NCBI GenBank assembly: GCA_022848835.1
Contig: JAJISG010000047.1
Location: 1-6,483, forward strand
Length of the DNA: 6,483 nt
Reading direction: 5' to 3'
Source: Thermoplasmatota archaeon
GTDB taxonomy: Archaea > Thermoplasmatota > Thermoplasmata > RBG-16-68-12 > JAJISG01
Below the pieces are notes generated by a model. That model saw nothing but the letters and a program-made list of their open reading frames with translations. It was not told the origin of the DNA and searched no databases. Numbering within the stretch: the first letter of the stretch is position 1; each line of letters starts with the position of its first letter. The translations under genes and the position numbers were made by a program. Below are positions 1 to 5,670 of this stretch, piece by piece.

Positions 1-2
1 TT

Positions 3-287
3 TGTGGGGACGAGGTTGACCAGGCTACTTTGTGGCAGCTTTACACGGCTAGCGGCCAGGGCCTTTTACCGGTGCAAATCGCGGAGAGACTTTCAGAATT
101 TAATGTTAGTCGGTACACGGTTACGCGGAGGATCCAGCGCATGAATAAACGGTTTCAAGAGAAGTTTGGCAAGTGTGTTGCTGAGAAACATGGCCGCAGT
201 GGACCTTGGGCCATGACTAGCTATTTACTCAGGATCCGGGGAACAACTATTGAGGAAGCACGGGAGGAGAAAGCTTCATGGCTCTAG
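3..287 (+). CDS. C-terminal part of a helix-turn-helix-like protein, 5' truncated by window edge
   Basis: The reading frame is open from the first base and ends at TAG 285-287, giving 94 visible codons. A TTG at 30 could serve as a start, but the frame continues upstream without a stop, so this is most likely the tail of a longer gene. The stretch from 'VQIAERLSEFNVSRYTVTRR' into 'IQRMNKRFQEKFG' has the layout of a helix-turn-helix: a helix, a turn, then a polar basic recognition helix. A transcription regulator or the DNA-binding part of a mobile-element protein would both fit, and I do not recognise the family. Arginine is often CGG here, whereas the lipid genes favour AGG/AGA, and the region is more A+T-rich than the centre of the window. 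Confidence is moderate that it is coding and low for function. Confidence 0.55.
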   Translation, partial: CGDEVDQATLWQLYTASGQGLLPVQIAERLSEFNVSRYTVTRRIQRMNKRFQEKFGKCVAEKHGRSGPWAMTSYLLRIRGTTIEEAREEKASWL

Positions 288-314
288 TCTTATGGGAACT
301 CCCACTGTATGTGA

Positions 315-440
315 TTTGTCCTGGTTAATGCGCGCGCACATGGGAAGATAGTAGGAAAAGGGCGGTGTTTGATGCGTGTTTACAACCTGTTTATTGTGAA
401 GCAGGCGTTGATGCAGGTGGCTAAGCGGATTGTGTCTTGA
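315..440 (+). other. Short open frame in the left spacer, possible gene remnant
   Basis: After the stop of the HTH-like gene, the same frame reopens behind TGA 312-314 and reads 41 codons to TGA 438-440. The only ATG inside the readable part with reasonable length is at 372, giving 22 residues (MRVYNLFIVKQALMQVAKRI plus two more). I see no clear Shine-Dalgarno sequence or TATA box, and its end overlaps the convergent minus-strand gene by 20 bases. It may be chance or a decayed fragment of a neighbouring accessory gene. No function can be assigned. The rest of 288-420 holds nothing else I can name. Confidence 0.15.
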
Positions 441-690
441 TCGAGAAGAAGGCTACAGCAAGGAGTATCTGAGCAAACCAGAGAAGTATGAAACCAACAC
501 CAATAATAGTCAAAACAGCGCCTATCAGAGTCAGCAACCCTGCAGTACTAAACATGTTCACTCCCGTCTTTGCGGAAAGGATGGTAAATGATCTTCTCAG
601 GAAAACGGCTGCGACAACAATGAATACGAAAAGCACAACCAAACTTCCAACGATAGCTGCAATATAAGGCCACAGAATATCCAAGGTCAC
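421..690 (-). CDS. Small DUF996-like membrane protein, apparently lacking the N-terminal half
   Basis: The protein has 89 residues from a GTG start at 690 down to TAG at 421-423. A hydrophobic segment spans about residues 7-31, and a second long hydrophobic region spans about 48-84, probably one or two helices. The part containing 'LRRSFTILSAKTGVNMFSTA' followed by 'GLLTLIGAVLTIIGVGFILL' matches my memory of the C-terminal half of DUF996, an archaeal membrane family of unknown function that is usually about 200 residues long. The N-terminal membrane segments of that family are absent. The frame upstream of GTG hits a stop at 724-726 after about 11 codons with no ATG. It could therefore be a naturally short variant, a truncated pseudogene, or a gene with a wrong start. 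It is convergent with the HTH-like gene and divergent from the PH-like gene. Confidence 0.6.
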   Translation of the reverse strand: MTLDILWPYIAAIVGSLVVLFVFIVVAAVFLRRSFTILSAKTGVNMFSTAGLLTLIGAVLTIIGVGFILLWFAQILLAVAFFSIKTQSA

Positions 691-781
691 TAAGTTTTGC
701 CAGTTAATGCATTGAAAAGCTGTTCAGTCTCCCCACACGGTAGAACTGACCCACCCTCCGCCGGGAGTCGAGAGACATTCG

Positions 782-793
782 GCAAAGATATAA
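782..793 (+). promoter_or_regulatory. Archaeal TATA box with BRE-like purines for the PH-like gene
   Basis: The run GCAAAGATATAA has a purine-rich BRE-like half followed by a TATA element at 788-793. Transcription would start roughly 25-27 bases downstream, near 815-818, leaving a leader of about ten bases before ATG 829. This supports choosing 829 over the farther upstream TTG as the start of the gene. The element also reads as TTATAT on the other strand, but its distance to the minus-strand gene (about 95 bases) is too long for a normal promoter there. Confidence 0.5.
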
Positions 794-828
794 GCGAGGC
801 CTCTCCATTCGAAGTGTCGAGAACAGGG

Positions 829-1299
829 ATGAAGATCGGGGACAGGGATGGCCTGGACGCAATCTACGATGAGGAGGCTCAGCTCATACTTTCCAACAGG
901 GAGCGGCTCTATGGGCGGAGAGGCCTTACCATCGACGCGTACGAAGTCAGCCTGCTGACCAGGAAACCTCTGTTTGTCGACAGCCTGTACATGGTATTCT
1001 ATACGAACCAGCGAATCGTGGGCTTGAGGGATATGACTGAGAAGGAGAAGGAGCAGTACCTGGGCACTCTATCGCCTATCGATCGCGCGAAGCTCGTGGG
1101 TTCTCTGGGGGAAGAGCACCACGTCCTGAGTTATGTCGAGTATCCCCTTATGGAGATCACACGTGTGTCCAAGGTTGGAACGAAGTACCTGAGGCTCATG
1201 GTGGGTTCCGACGACCGCAGCTACGAGTTCCGTTACAGGCCATGGGGAGCTGCCTGCCGCTTCTTCAGCATCCTCCTGAGGAAGGAGGAGCAGAAGTAG
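829..1299 (+). CDS. PH-domain-like protein of unknown function
   Basis: The protein has 156 residues with no signal peptide or membrane helix. The frame extends upstream to a TTG at 697, but the added 44 residues are serine/proline-rich, do not look like a domain, and would contain the TATA box, so ATG 829 is preferred. The middle has the pattern of a bacterial-type pleckstrin-homology (bPH) domain. A strand leads into 'SLYMVFYTNQRIVGL' (about 52-66), resembling the usual 'L.lTnkRli' signature. It is followed by 'YPLMEITRVSKVGTKYLRLM' (105-124), the core 'plseI..v' strand pair. 'SYEFRY' comes next, then a C-terminal helix at about 139-151. A charged insert (about 67-98) lies between the strands. 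PH-like domains in prokaryotes often sit at membranes or in protein complexes, and the lipid genes downstream make that attractive. The fold is my inference from pattern, and the function is unknown. Confidence 0.7.
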   Translation: MKIGDRDGLDAIYDEEAQLILSNRERLYGRRGLTIDAYEVSLLTRKPLFVDSLYMVFYTNQRIVGLRDMTEKEKEQYLGTLSPIDRAKLVGSLGEEHHVLSYVEYPLMEITRVSKVGTKYLRLMVGSDDRSYEFRYRPWGAACRFFSILLRKEEQK

Positions 1300-1306
1300 C
1301 TCGTTC

Positions 1307-1320
1307 CGTTGTTTTGTTGT
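1307..1320 (+). terminator. T-rich stretch after the PH-like gene
   Basis: A T-rich run broken by G residues (GTTGTTTTGTTGT, 1308-1320) starts eight bases after the TAG stop. Archaeal RNA polymerase ends transcription at T-rich tracts, with or without a hairpin. The tract is impure, so termination may be partial and some read-through into tes is possible. Confidence 0.3.
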
Positions 1321-1335
1321 AGTGAATATCGCTAC
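1319..1335. promoter_or_regulatory. Short inverted repeat just upstream of the tes TATA box
   Basis: GTAGTGA (1319-1325) and TCGCTAC (1329-1335) are inverted copies around a three-base centre, with six of seven bases matching and the seventh able to form a G-U pair in RNA. It ends five bases before the proposed tes TATA element. It could be an operator half-site pair for a dimeric regulator, or the stem of a weak terminator for the gene before it. A repeat this short can also arise by chance. Confidence 0.3.
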
Positions 1336-1340
1336 ATAGT

Positions 1341-1347
1341 CTTTAAG
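1341..1347 (+). promoter_or_regulatory. Possible TATA element for the tes operon
   Basis: CTTTAAG lies about 59 bases before the preferred tes start. A transcript from it would begin near 1370 and carry a leader of about 30 bases that contains the AGGTGG ribosome-binding site. The match to the archaeal TATA consensus is only fair, but it is the best A/T-rich element in the gap. Confidence 0.35.
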
Positions 1348-1392
1348 TCAGACTCACTGATATCGAAGGGCTCAGGGGCAGATGGGTCCCCT

Positions 1393-1398
1393 AGGTGG
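1393..1398 (+). promoter_or_regulatory. Ribosome-binding site deciding the tes start
   Basis: AGGTGG matches the core of the archaeal anti-Shine-Dalgarno complement (AGGTG) and stands four bases before ATG 1403. The alternative in-frame ATG at 1382 has only a weak purine run before it and would add seven residues (MGPLGGC). I therefore favour 1403. Confidence 0.5.
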
Positions 1399-1402
1399 AT
1401 GC

Positions 1403-3109
1403 ATGTCTTACGACATCAGGGAGATGAGCCTAGATAAAGTCGATAACAAGGCCAAGAAGGCGGAAGACTGGATGTACGACTCCGATCCCAGGGGGACGGG
1501 GAAGACAGTCGTGATGAGATACCAGGAGTCGAGGGATCTAGGCGCGACGGTTACCATGCCCTCTAAGTTACGGAAGGGATTACCCAGGCGTACAGGATCT
1601 CTCTGCCCTGAGTGCGTCAAGATAATCCCGGCGGTCCTCTACGAGGAGAACGGTGCCCTCGTGATGAAGAAGACCTGTCAGGAACACGGCGAGTTCAAGG
1701 AGGTCTGCTGGTCCGATGTGGATATGTACCTCAAGGCGGAGTCCTGGGCCTTCGATGGCGTGGGCATCCAGAATCCTGCTATCACCGACGCCACTGTCTG
1801 TCCTTACGAATGCGGCCTCTGCAACCTGCACTACAGCAACACAGCTCTGTGCAACATCGACCTCACCAACCGCTGCAACCTCAAGTGCCCGATCTGCTTT
1901 GCCAACGCCAACGCGGCAGGCTATGTTTTCGAGCCCGAATTTGAGCAGATCCTATACGAGTTCGCGGTGTTACGGGCCCAGAGGCCCATCCCAGTAAATG
2001 CCATCCAGTTATCCGGAGGCGAGCCCACCATATATCCCCACTTCGTGGATATCGTGAAGGCGGCAAGAGAGATGGGATTCGCCCAGATTCAGTGCGCTAC
2101 CAACGGCATCAGAATGGCCACAGAGGAGGGTTTCATCGAGGAGGTTGCCAGAGCCGGCCTCAACACCATCTACCTCCAGTTTGATGGTCTGAAGGAGGAC
2201 AACTACATCAAGGCCAGGGGTAAGCCTCTGCTGGGGATCAAGATGAAGGTCATCCAGAAGATTCGAGAGATGGCACCGCCCAAGCCCACAATCTGCCTCG
2301 TTCCCACCCTCGTGGGTTCCTTTAACGAGGATCAGGTGGGCCCCATCATGGATTTCGCCATCGAGAACAGCGATGTCGTCAAGGGCGTGAACTACCAGCC
2401 CGTCAGCCTGACTGGAAGAATCCCGGATGAAGAGAGGGAGAAGCTCAGATACACCCTGAGCGATCTGGCTCACGACCTGGAGGAGCAGACCGGCTACCTG
2501 ACGATCGATGACTGGTATCCGGTGCCCTTCGTTGCGCCCATATCTGAGCTCATAAGCATACTCACGGGCAGCGCCAAGACCTCCTTCACGTCCCATCCCG
2601 GCTGCGGGCTGGCCTCCTACCTCTTCCTGGAGAAGGGGGAGGATCCCACACCGATAACGAGGTTCGTGGACATTGAGGGTTTGATGGAGGACATGTGGGA
2701 ACTCTCCCAGAGGGCCAAGAATGCCAAGATCAAGTTCGTATCCAAGATTAAGGCCCTGAACCTCCTGCGAAGACACTTCGACGAGGCCAACGCCCCGGCG
2801 GGAATGGGTCTCAGGAGCTTCCTGAAGACGCTGGGCACGATGTTCAAGAGCGGCACGAAGAAGGGCGCCTCCGACTTCTCCTATAGGATGATGTACGTGG
2901 GCGGTATGCACTTCCAGGACAACTACAACTACGACATCGAGAGGGTCAAGAGGTGCGTGATCCACTACGCTACGCCGGACGGACGTATCATTCCCTTCTG
3001 TGCATACAACACTGGACCCGTCTTCAGGAATGAAGTGGAGAAGAAGTTCGCCGTGCCGCTGCGGGAGTGGGGAAAGCGCCATGCTGAGAGAGCAGATAGT
3101 CAGTCCTGA
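1403..3109 (+). CDS. tes: Tetraether lipid synthase, radical SAM enzyme (Tes family)
   Basis: The protein has 568 residues from ATG 1403. Tes enzymes use S-adenosylmethionine radicals to couple the ends of archaeol phytanyl chains, giving macrocyclic and membrane-spanning tetraether (GDGT) lipids. The radical SAM cluster motif CxxxCxxC is CNLKCPIC at residues 158-165, after 'NIDLTNR' and before 'FANANAAGYVFEP', a signature I recognise from the Tes/MJ0619 group. A second CxxxCxxC (CPYECGLC, 133-140) lies just before it. N-terminal cysteines at 68, 71 and 92 (CPEC, then TCQEHG) fit the small metal-binding domain of the family. SGGEP at 204-208 is the SAM-binding GGE motif. Further cysteines at 401 (PGCG), 518 and 533 are candidate ligands for an auxiliary cluster. 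The length and the C-terminal 'PDGRIIPFCAYNT' block fit the family, with no truncation. The gene is followed without a gap by a ferredoxin and geranylgeranyl reductase, which supports the lipid role. A broader MJ0619-like radical SAM annotation is the fallback. Confidence 0.92.
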   Translation: MSYDIREMSLDKVDNKAKKAEDWMYDSDPRGTGKTVVMRYQESRDLGATVTMPSKLRKGLPRRTGSLCPECVKIIPAVLYEENGALVMKKTCQEHGEFKEVCWSDVDMYLKAESWAFDGVGIQNPAITDATVCPYECGLCNLHYSNTALCNIDLTNRCNLKCPICFANANAAGYVFEPEFEQILYEFAVLRAQRPIPVNAIQLSGGEPTIYPHFVDIVKAAREMGFAQIQCATNGIRMATEEGFIEEVARAGLNTIYLQFDGLKEDNYIKARGKPLLGIKMKVIQKIREMAPPKPTICLVPTLVGSFNEDQVGPIMDFAIENSDVVKGVNYQPVSLTGRIPDEEREKLRYTLSDLAHDLEEQTGYLTIDDWYPVPFVAPISELISILTGSAKTSFTSHPGCGLASYLFLEKGEDPTPITRFVDIEGLMEDMWELSQRAKNAKIKFVSKIKALNLLRRHFDEANAPAGMGLRSFLKTLGTMFKSGTKKGASDFSYRMMYVGGMHFQDNYNYDIERVKRCVIHYATPDGRIIPFCAYNTGPVFRNEVEKKFAVPLREWGKRHAERADSQS

Positions 3110-3323
3110 GGCCATCATAGACAACGGCATAATGGCCATCGACACGGCTGTCTGCATGCACTGTGGTGCATGCGTGGGAGCGTGTCCCACAAACGCCATC
3201 TTCCTCACTGAGGTTCTCATAACCTTCGATGAGAACTGCACCCAGTGCGGTCTCTGCGTGAAAGCCTGCCCCGTCGGAGCTATCGACTATCCCCGAGGCC
3301 ATAAGCTCACGAAGCTACGGTGA
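3081..3323 (+). CDS. 2x[4Fe-4S] ferredoxin of the lipid operon
   Basis: This is an 80-residue electron carrier. Two complete CxxCxxCxxxCP motifs are visible: Cys25, 28, 31 and 35, then Cys53, 56, 59 and 63, so it should hold two [4Fe-4S] clusters and work at low potential in the cytoplasm. The frame is open farther upstream inside tes, but that part looks like a shadow of tes. ATG 3081 is the first sensible start, overlaps the last 29 bases of tes, and follows a G-rich run (3063-3073). ATG 3132 would give a minimal 63-residue form that keeps all eight cysteines. The overlap with tes and the four-base gap to the reductase imply one transcript and possible translational coupling. In Methanosarcina acetivorans, a ferredoxin next to the geranylgeranyl reductase was reported, as I recall, to be needed for full lipid saturation. 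Here it may supply that reductase, Tes, or both. Confidence 0.9.
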   Translation: MLREQIVSPEAIIDNGIMAIDTAVCMHCGACVGACPTNAIFLTEVLITFDENCTQCGLCVKACPVGAIDYPRGHKLTKLR

Positions 3324-3324
3324 T
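3319..3324 (+). promoter_or_regulatory. Ribosome-binding site supporting a TTG start of the reductase
   Basis: GGTGAT overlaps the ferredoxin TGA stop and sits three bases before TTG 3328. It matches six bases of the archaeal Shine-Dalgarno complement. The ATG created at 3323-3325 is in another frame, and no in-frame ATG precedes the FAD-binding motif, so TTG is the start the sequence supports. Confidence 0.55.
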
Positions 3325-3327
3325 GCG

Positions 3328-4524
3328 TTGGAGTTTAGAGACAGGTATGACGTTGTTGTGGTCGGTGCTGGCCCTGGAGGCAGCGTTACAGCCCGTTTTG
3401 CCGCTCTAAACGGAGCCCGGACTCTTCTACTCGAAAAGAGACAGGATATCGGCTCGCCCGTGAGATGTGGCGAGGGTCTCTCCAAGGCCCACCTTCACGA
3501 GGCTGGCATCAAGGTAGATAAGCGGTGGCTTGCCAATGAGGTGGAGGGAGCGCACATCATCTCTCCTTCGGGATACCGGTTGACCATCTCCGAGAAGCAC
3601 GCTGGCAACGAGGTCGGCATGGTCATCGAGAGGGACATCTTCGACAAGGTACAGGCTTTCGAGGCAGCCAAGGCGGGCGCGGAGATCATGGTGAAGGCCA
3701 CGGTTACAGACGTCATCAAGGAGAATGGGGACGTCATCGGTGTACGGGTAGATCACTTCGGAGAGAGGTTCAATGTCAAGGCGGGTTGCGTCGTCGCCGC
3801 AGACGGTTTCGAATCACAGGTGGGCCGGTGGGCGGGTCTCAACACCCGGCTGAAGGGGGGCGACATCATGAGTGGCCTGCAATACCGCCTGACGGGTGTC
3901 GAAGTGGACCCAGCATACTGCGAGTTCTACCTCGGTAACTCGGTCGCCCCCGGTGGTTACCTATGGTATTTTCCCAAGTCTGAGGACACCGTGAATGTTG
4001 GCATCGGGGTTATGGCCAAGAGAGTGAAGGAGAAGGCGGACGCGAAGACCTATCTGGATCGTTTCATAGAGAAGGATCCGAGAGTGAGGAAGGGGAAGCC
4101 TCTCGACTGGGTCGCCGGGGGTGTCTCCACCTCTCCTCCCCTGGAGAGAACAGTCGCGCCAGGCATCATGCTTGTGGGCGACGCTGCGAGGCAGATAGAC
4201 CCAATTACCGGAGGTGGGATCGCCAACGCCTGCAGGTCCGGCAGGATCGCAGGAGAGGTCTTGGGGGAGGCTGCTCAAGCGGGAGATTTCTCCTTGAGTC
4301 AGTTGATGAAGTACGAGAAGGGCTGGCGTGCGTTGATGGAGAACAGACTCTATCGCAACTGGTTAGCAAAGGAGAAATTGGCAAAGCTTAGCGATGAGAC
4401 CCTGGACAAGTTGATAGACAGCCTGGCAGACGCGGGGGTAGAGAAGCTGTCTGTTCTCGCAATTCTGCATGCAGTCCAGAAGAAGTACCCGGAGCTCGTG
4501 AAGGATTTCCAGGAGTTGTTGTAA
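3328..4524 (+). CDS. Geranylgeranyl reductase (digeranylgeranylglycerophospholipid reductase family)
   Basis: This 398-residue flavoprotein saturates the double bonds of the geranylgeranyl chains of archaeal ether lipids, making archaeol-type membranes. The N-terminal FAD-binding Rossmann motif GAGPGG is at residues 13-18, after a hydrophobic strand (YDVVVVGAG). RCGEG at 46-50 is the conserved cysteine-containing motif near the flavin. YLWYFPK at 211-217 fits the family's YxWxFP substrate-site motif. GDAARQIDPITGGG at 284-297 is the second FAD-binding block. The length is normal for the family, and the C-terminal part (about 325-398) is helical and charged. The gene starts at TTG with a good ribosome-binding site, directly behind the ferredoxin, the likely electron donor. 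Genomes often carry several paralogues, some acting on menaquinone or other prenyl groups, but position in the tes operon favours membrane lipids. Confidence 0.92.
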   Translation: MEFRDRYDVVVVGAGPGGSVTARFAALNGARTLLLEKRQDIGSPVRCGEGLSKAHLHEAGIKVDKRWLANEVEGAHIISPSGYRLTISEKHAGNEVGMVIERDIFDKVQAFEAAKAGAEIMVKATVTDVIKENGDVIGVRVDHFGERFNVKAGCVVAADGFESQVGRWAGLNTRLKGGDIMSGLQYRLTGVEVDPAYCEFYLGNSVAPGGYLWYFPKSEDTVNVGIGVMAKRVKEKADAKTYLDRFIEKDPRVRKGKPLDWVAGGVSTSPPLERTVAPGIMLVGDAARQIDPITGGGIANACRSGRIAGEVLGEAAQAGDFSLSQLMKYEKGWRALMENRLYRNWLAKEKLAKLSDETLDKLIDSLADAGVEKLSVLAILHAVQKKYPELVKDFQELL

Positions 4525-4544
4525 CCTCGCCTCCCTCTACCGCA

Positions 4545-4553
4545 ATTTCTTTT
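4545..4553 (+). terminator. T-rich terminator after the lipid operon
   Basis: The run ATTTCTTTT begins about 20 bases after the reductase stop, following a pyrimidine-rich stretch. Such tracts are typical archaeal termination signals. It lies between the operon and a separate TATA box for the next gene, so the lipid operon probably ends here. Confidence 0.45.
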
Positions 4554-4572
4554 ACCGATAACATCAAGCCAA

Positions 4573-4580
4573 GCTATAAG
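4573..4580 (+). promoter_or_regulatory. TATA box for the MscS-family gene, leaderless transcript expected
   Basis: GCTATAAG is a good archaeal TATA element, and its centre lies about 29 bases before ATG 4606. A start of transcription at the usual 25-28 bases would place it at or within a few bases of the ATG. There is no Shine-Dalgarno sequence of note before the ATG, in agreement with a leaderless mRNA. Confidence 0.6.
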
Positions 4581-4605
4581 TGGACTCGGGCTGGAATCTT
4601 CCCGG

Positions 4606-5625
4606 ATGGCATCGAAGGCGAGAATCATATTCCTGATTGCCTCCTTCGTCACAGCTGTAGGATTCATCACATCCATGGGGCTCCTCGCCTTCCCGGTTCC
4701 TCTGCCTGTCTTGCCCCTGGGGGAGTACACGATCTACATAACCATAATTCTCATCATCCTGGCAACAAAGTTGGTCATGGAGCTAGTCAAGCCCCTATTC
4801 CGCATGGCTCTTGCCAAAAAGATTCCGCATGAAGCCGACATATACGCCCTCTTTCAGCTCCTGAGCTACCTGATATGGGCGGGAGTATTCTTCACACTGC
4901 TCTTCGTAATCGTCAGTGGTCAAGTCGTGGATATTCTCGGCTTCCTCATACCGTTGGCGGCCCTGATCTATGTCCTGCAGAAACCGATTCTGAACCTAGT
5001 TGGCTGGGGCGTGTTGGTGACTAGGAGGCTCTACAAGCTGGGGGACAGGATAGAGATCAACAACGTCCGGGGGTATGTAATACAGATATCCCTCATGAAC
5101 ACCCTGGTTCGAGAATTTGGCGGATGGATGGCGGGCGACACCTTCACTGGCCGATATGTCTCCATACCCAACAGCTCAGTCTTGGAGCAGAACGTGCATA
5201 ACTACACGCGAGACACAGAATTCATCTGGGACGAGATCGTCGTCGACGTCACGTACGAGAGCGACCATAAGGTGGCGGAAAAGTACATTCGAGACGCCGC
5301 GGAAGAGGTGGTGGGCGATCTGATGCGGAACAACAGAAATGTCGTACGGAGCAAGTACGAGTTCGCTGACCTAGCAACCTATATGGTGGAGGAGCCGACG
5401 ATAACTGTGGACTTAGGTGAATCCTCGCTTCAAGTGCAGCTGGTCTACTTCTGTCCTTCGTACCGCCGTCGCCACTACAGGAGCGAAATCATCAAGAGGG
5501 TGCTGGGGAAGTTCACGGCGGACTCGAGAGTTGCCATCGCCTATCCCCACGTCGAATTCGTCCCCTACAAGACGGCTGATATGGAGACTGAGTCCCGGGA
5601 CCTCATGAGCGAGATGAAGAGGTGA
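4606..5625 (+). CDS. MscS-family small-conductance mechanosensitive ion channel
   Basis: This 339-residue membrane protein opens under membrane tension and releases solutes during osmotic downshock. Hydrophobic segments are visible at about 7-30, 42-62, 80-104 and 108-137, the last being the pore-lining helix that leads into the cytoplasmic beta domain. The MscS signature 'YKLGDRIEINNVRGYVIQIS' is at 143-162, followed by 'NTLVREF' and 'GRYVSIPNS' (182-190), matching the usual 'G..v.iPNs.v....v.Ny' pattern through HNY at 198-200. The C-terminal alpha/beta domain ends with 'RVAIAYPHVEFVP' (308-320), also family-like. The gene is complete and about 50 residues longer than E. coli MscS, mostly through an extra N-terminal helix. 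It stands directly after the lipid operon with its own promoter, so any link to tetraether membranes is by proximity only. Confidence 0.9.
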   Translation: MASKARIIFLIASFVTAVGFITSMGLLAFPVPLPVLPLGEYTIYITIILIILATKLVMELVKPLFRMALAKKIPHEADIYALFQLLSYLIWAGVFFTLLFVIVSGQVVDILGFLIPLAALIYVLQKPILNLVGWGVLVTRRLYKLGDRIEINNVRGYVIQISLMNTLVREFGGWMAGDTFTGRYVSIPNSSVLEQNVHNYTRDTEFIWDEIVVDVTYESDHKVAEKYIRDAAEEVVGDLMRNNRNVVRSKYEFADLATYMVEEPTITVDLGESSLQVQLVYFCPSYRRRHYRSEIIKRVLGKFTADSRVAIAYPHVEFVPYKTADMETESRDLMSEMKR

Positions 5626-5633
5626 CGGATGGC

Positions 5634-5642
5634 TTTATTATT
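5634..5642 (+). promoter_or_regulatory. Possible TATA box for aspS
   Basis: TTTATTATT just after the mscS stop is A/T-rich and centred about 33 bases before ATG 5671. Transcription would begin near 5665, leaving a leader of only a few bases. It overlaps a nine-codon open frame at 5629-5658, so only one of the two readings is likely to matter. Confidence 0.45.
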
Positions 5643-5670
5643 CTCGAACACATTCTGACGACCTGTTCAG

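Noticed and set aside
288..420. Possible tRNA, small RNA or attachment site in the left spacer
   Set aside because: I could not fold a cloverleaf or find direct repeats that would mark an integration site.
697..828. Upstream extension of the PH-like gene to a TTG start
   Set aside because: The added 44 residues look non-coding and would include the TATA box at 788-793; ATG 829 fits the promoter spacing.
1612..1997. Two overlapping plus-strand frames inside tes
   Set aside because: They are shifted readings of the cysteine-rich part of tes, with no recognisable protein pattern.
3000..3080. Upstream extension of the ferredoxin to ATG 3000
   Set aside because: The 27 extra residues are Arg/Ser/Cys-rich, overlap the tes catalytic C-terminus and are not part of a ferredoxin fold.
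2009..3241. A 410-codon open frame on the minus strand opposite tes and the ferredoxin
   Set aside because: Its protein shows no domain and is rich in low-complexity runs such as repeated valines. It lies fully opposite two well-recognised genes, and long antisense frames are common in GC-biased coding DNA.
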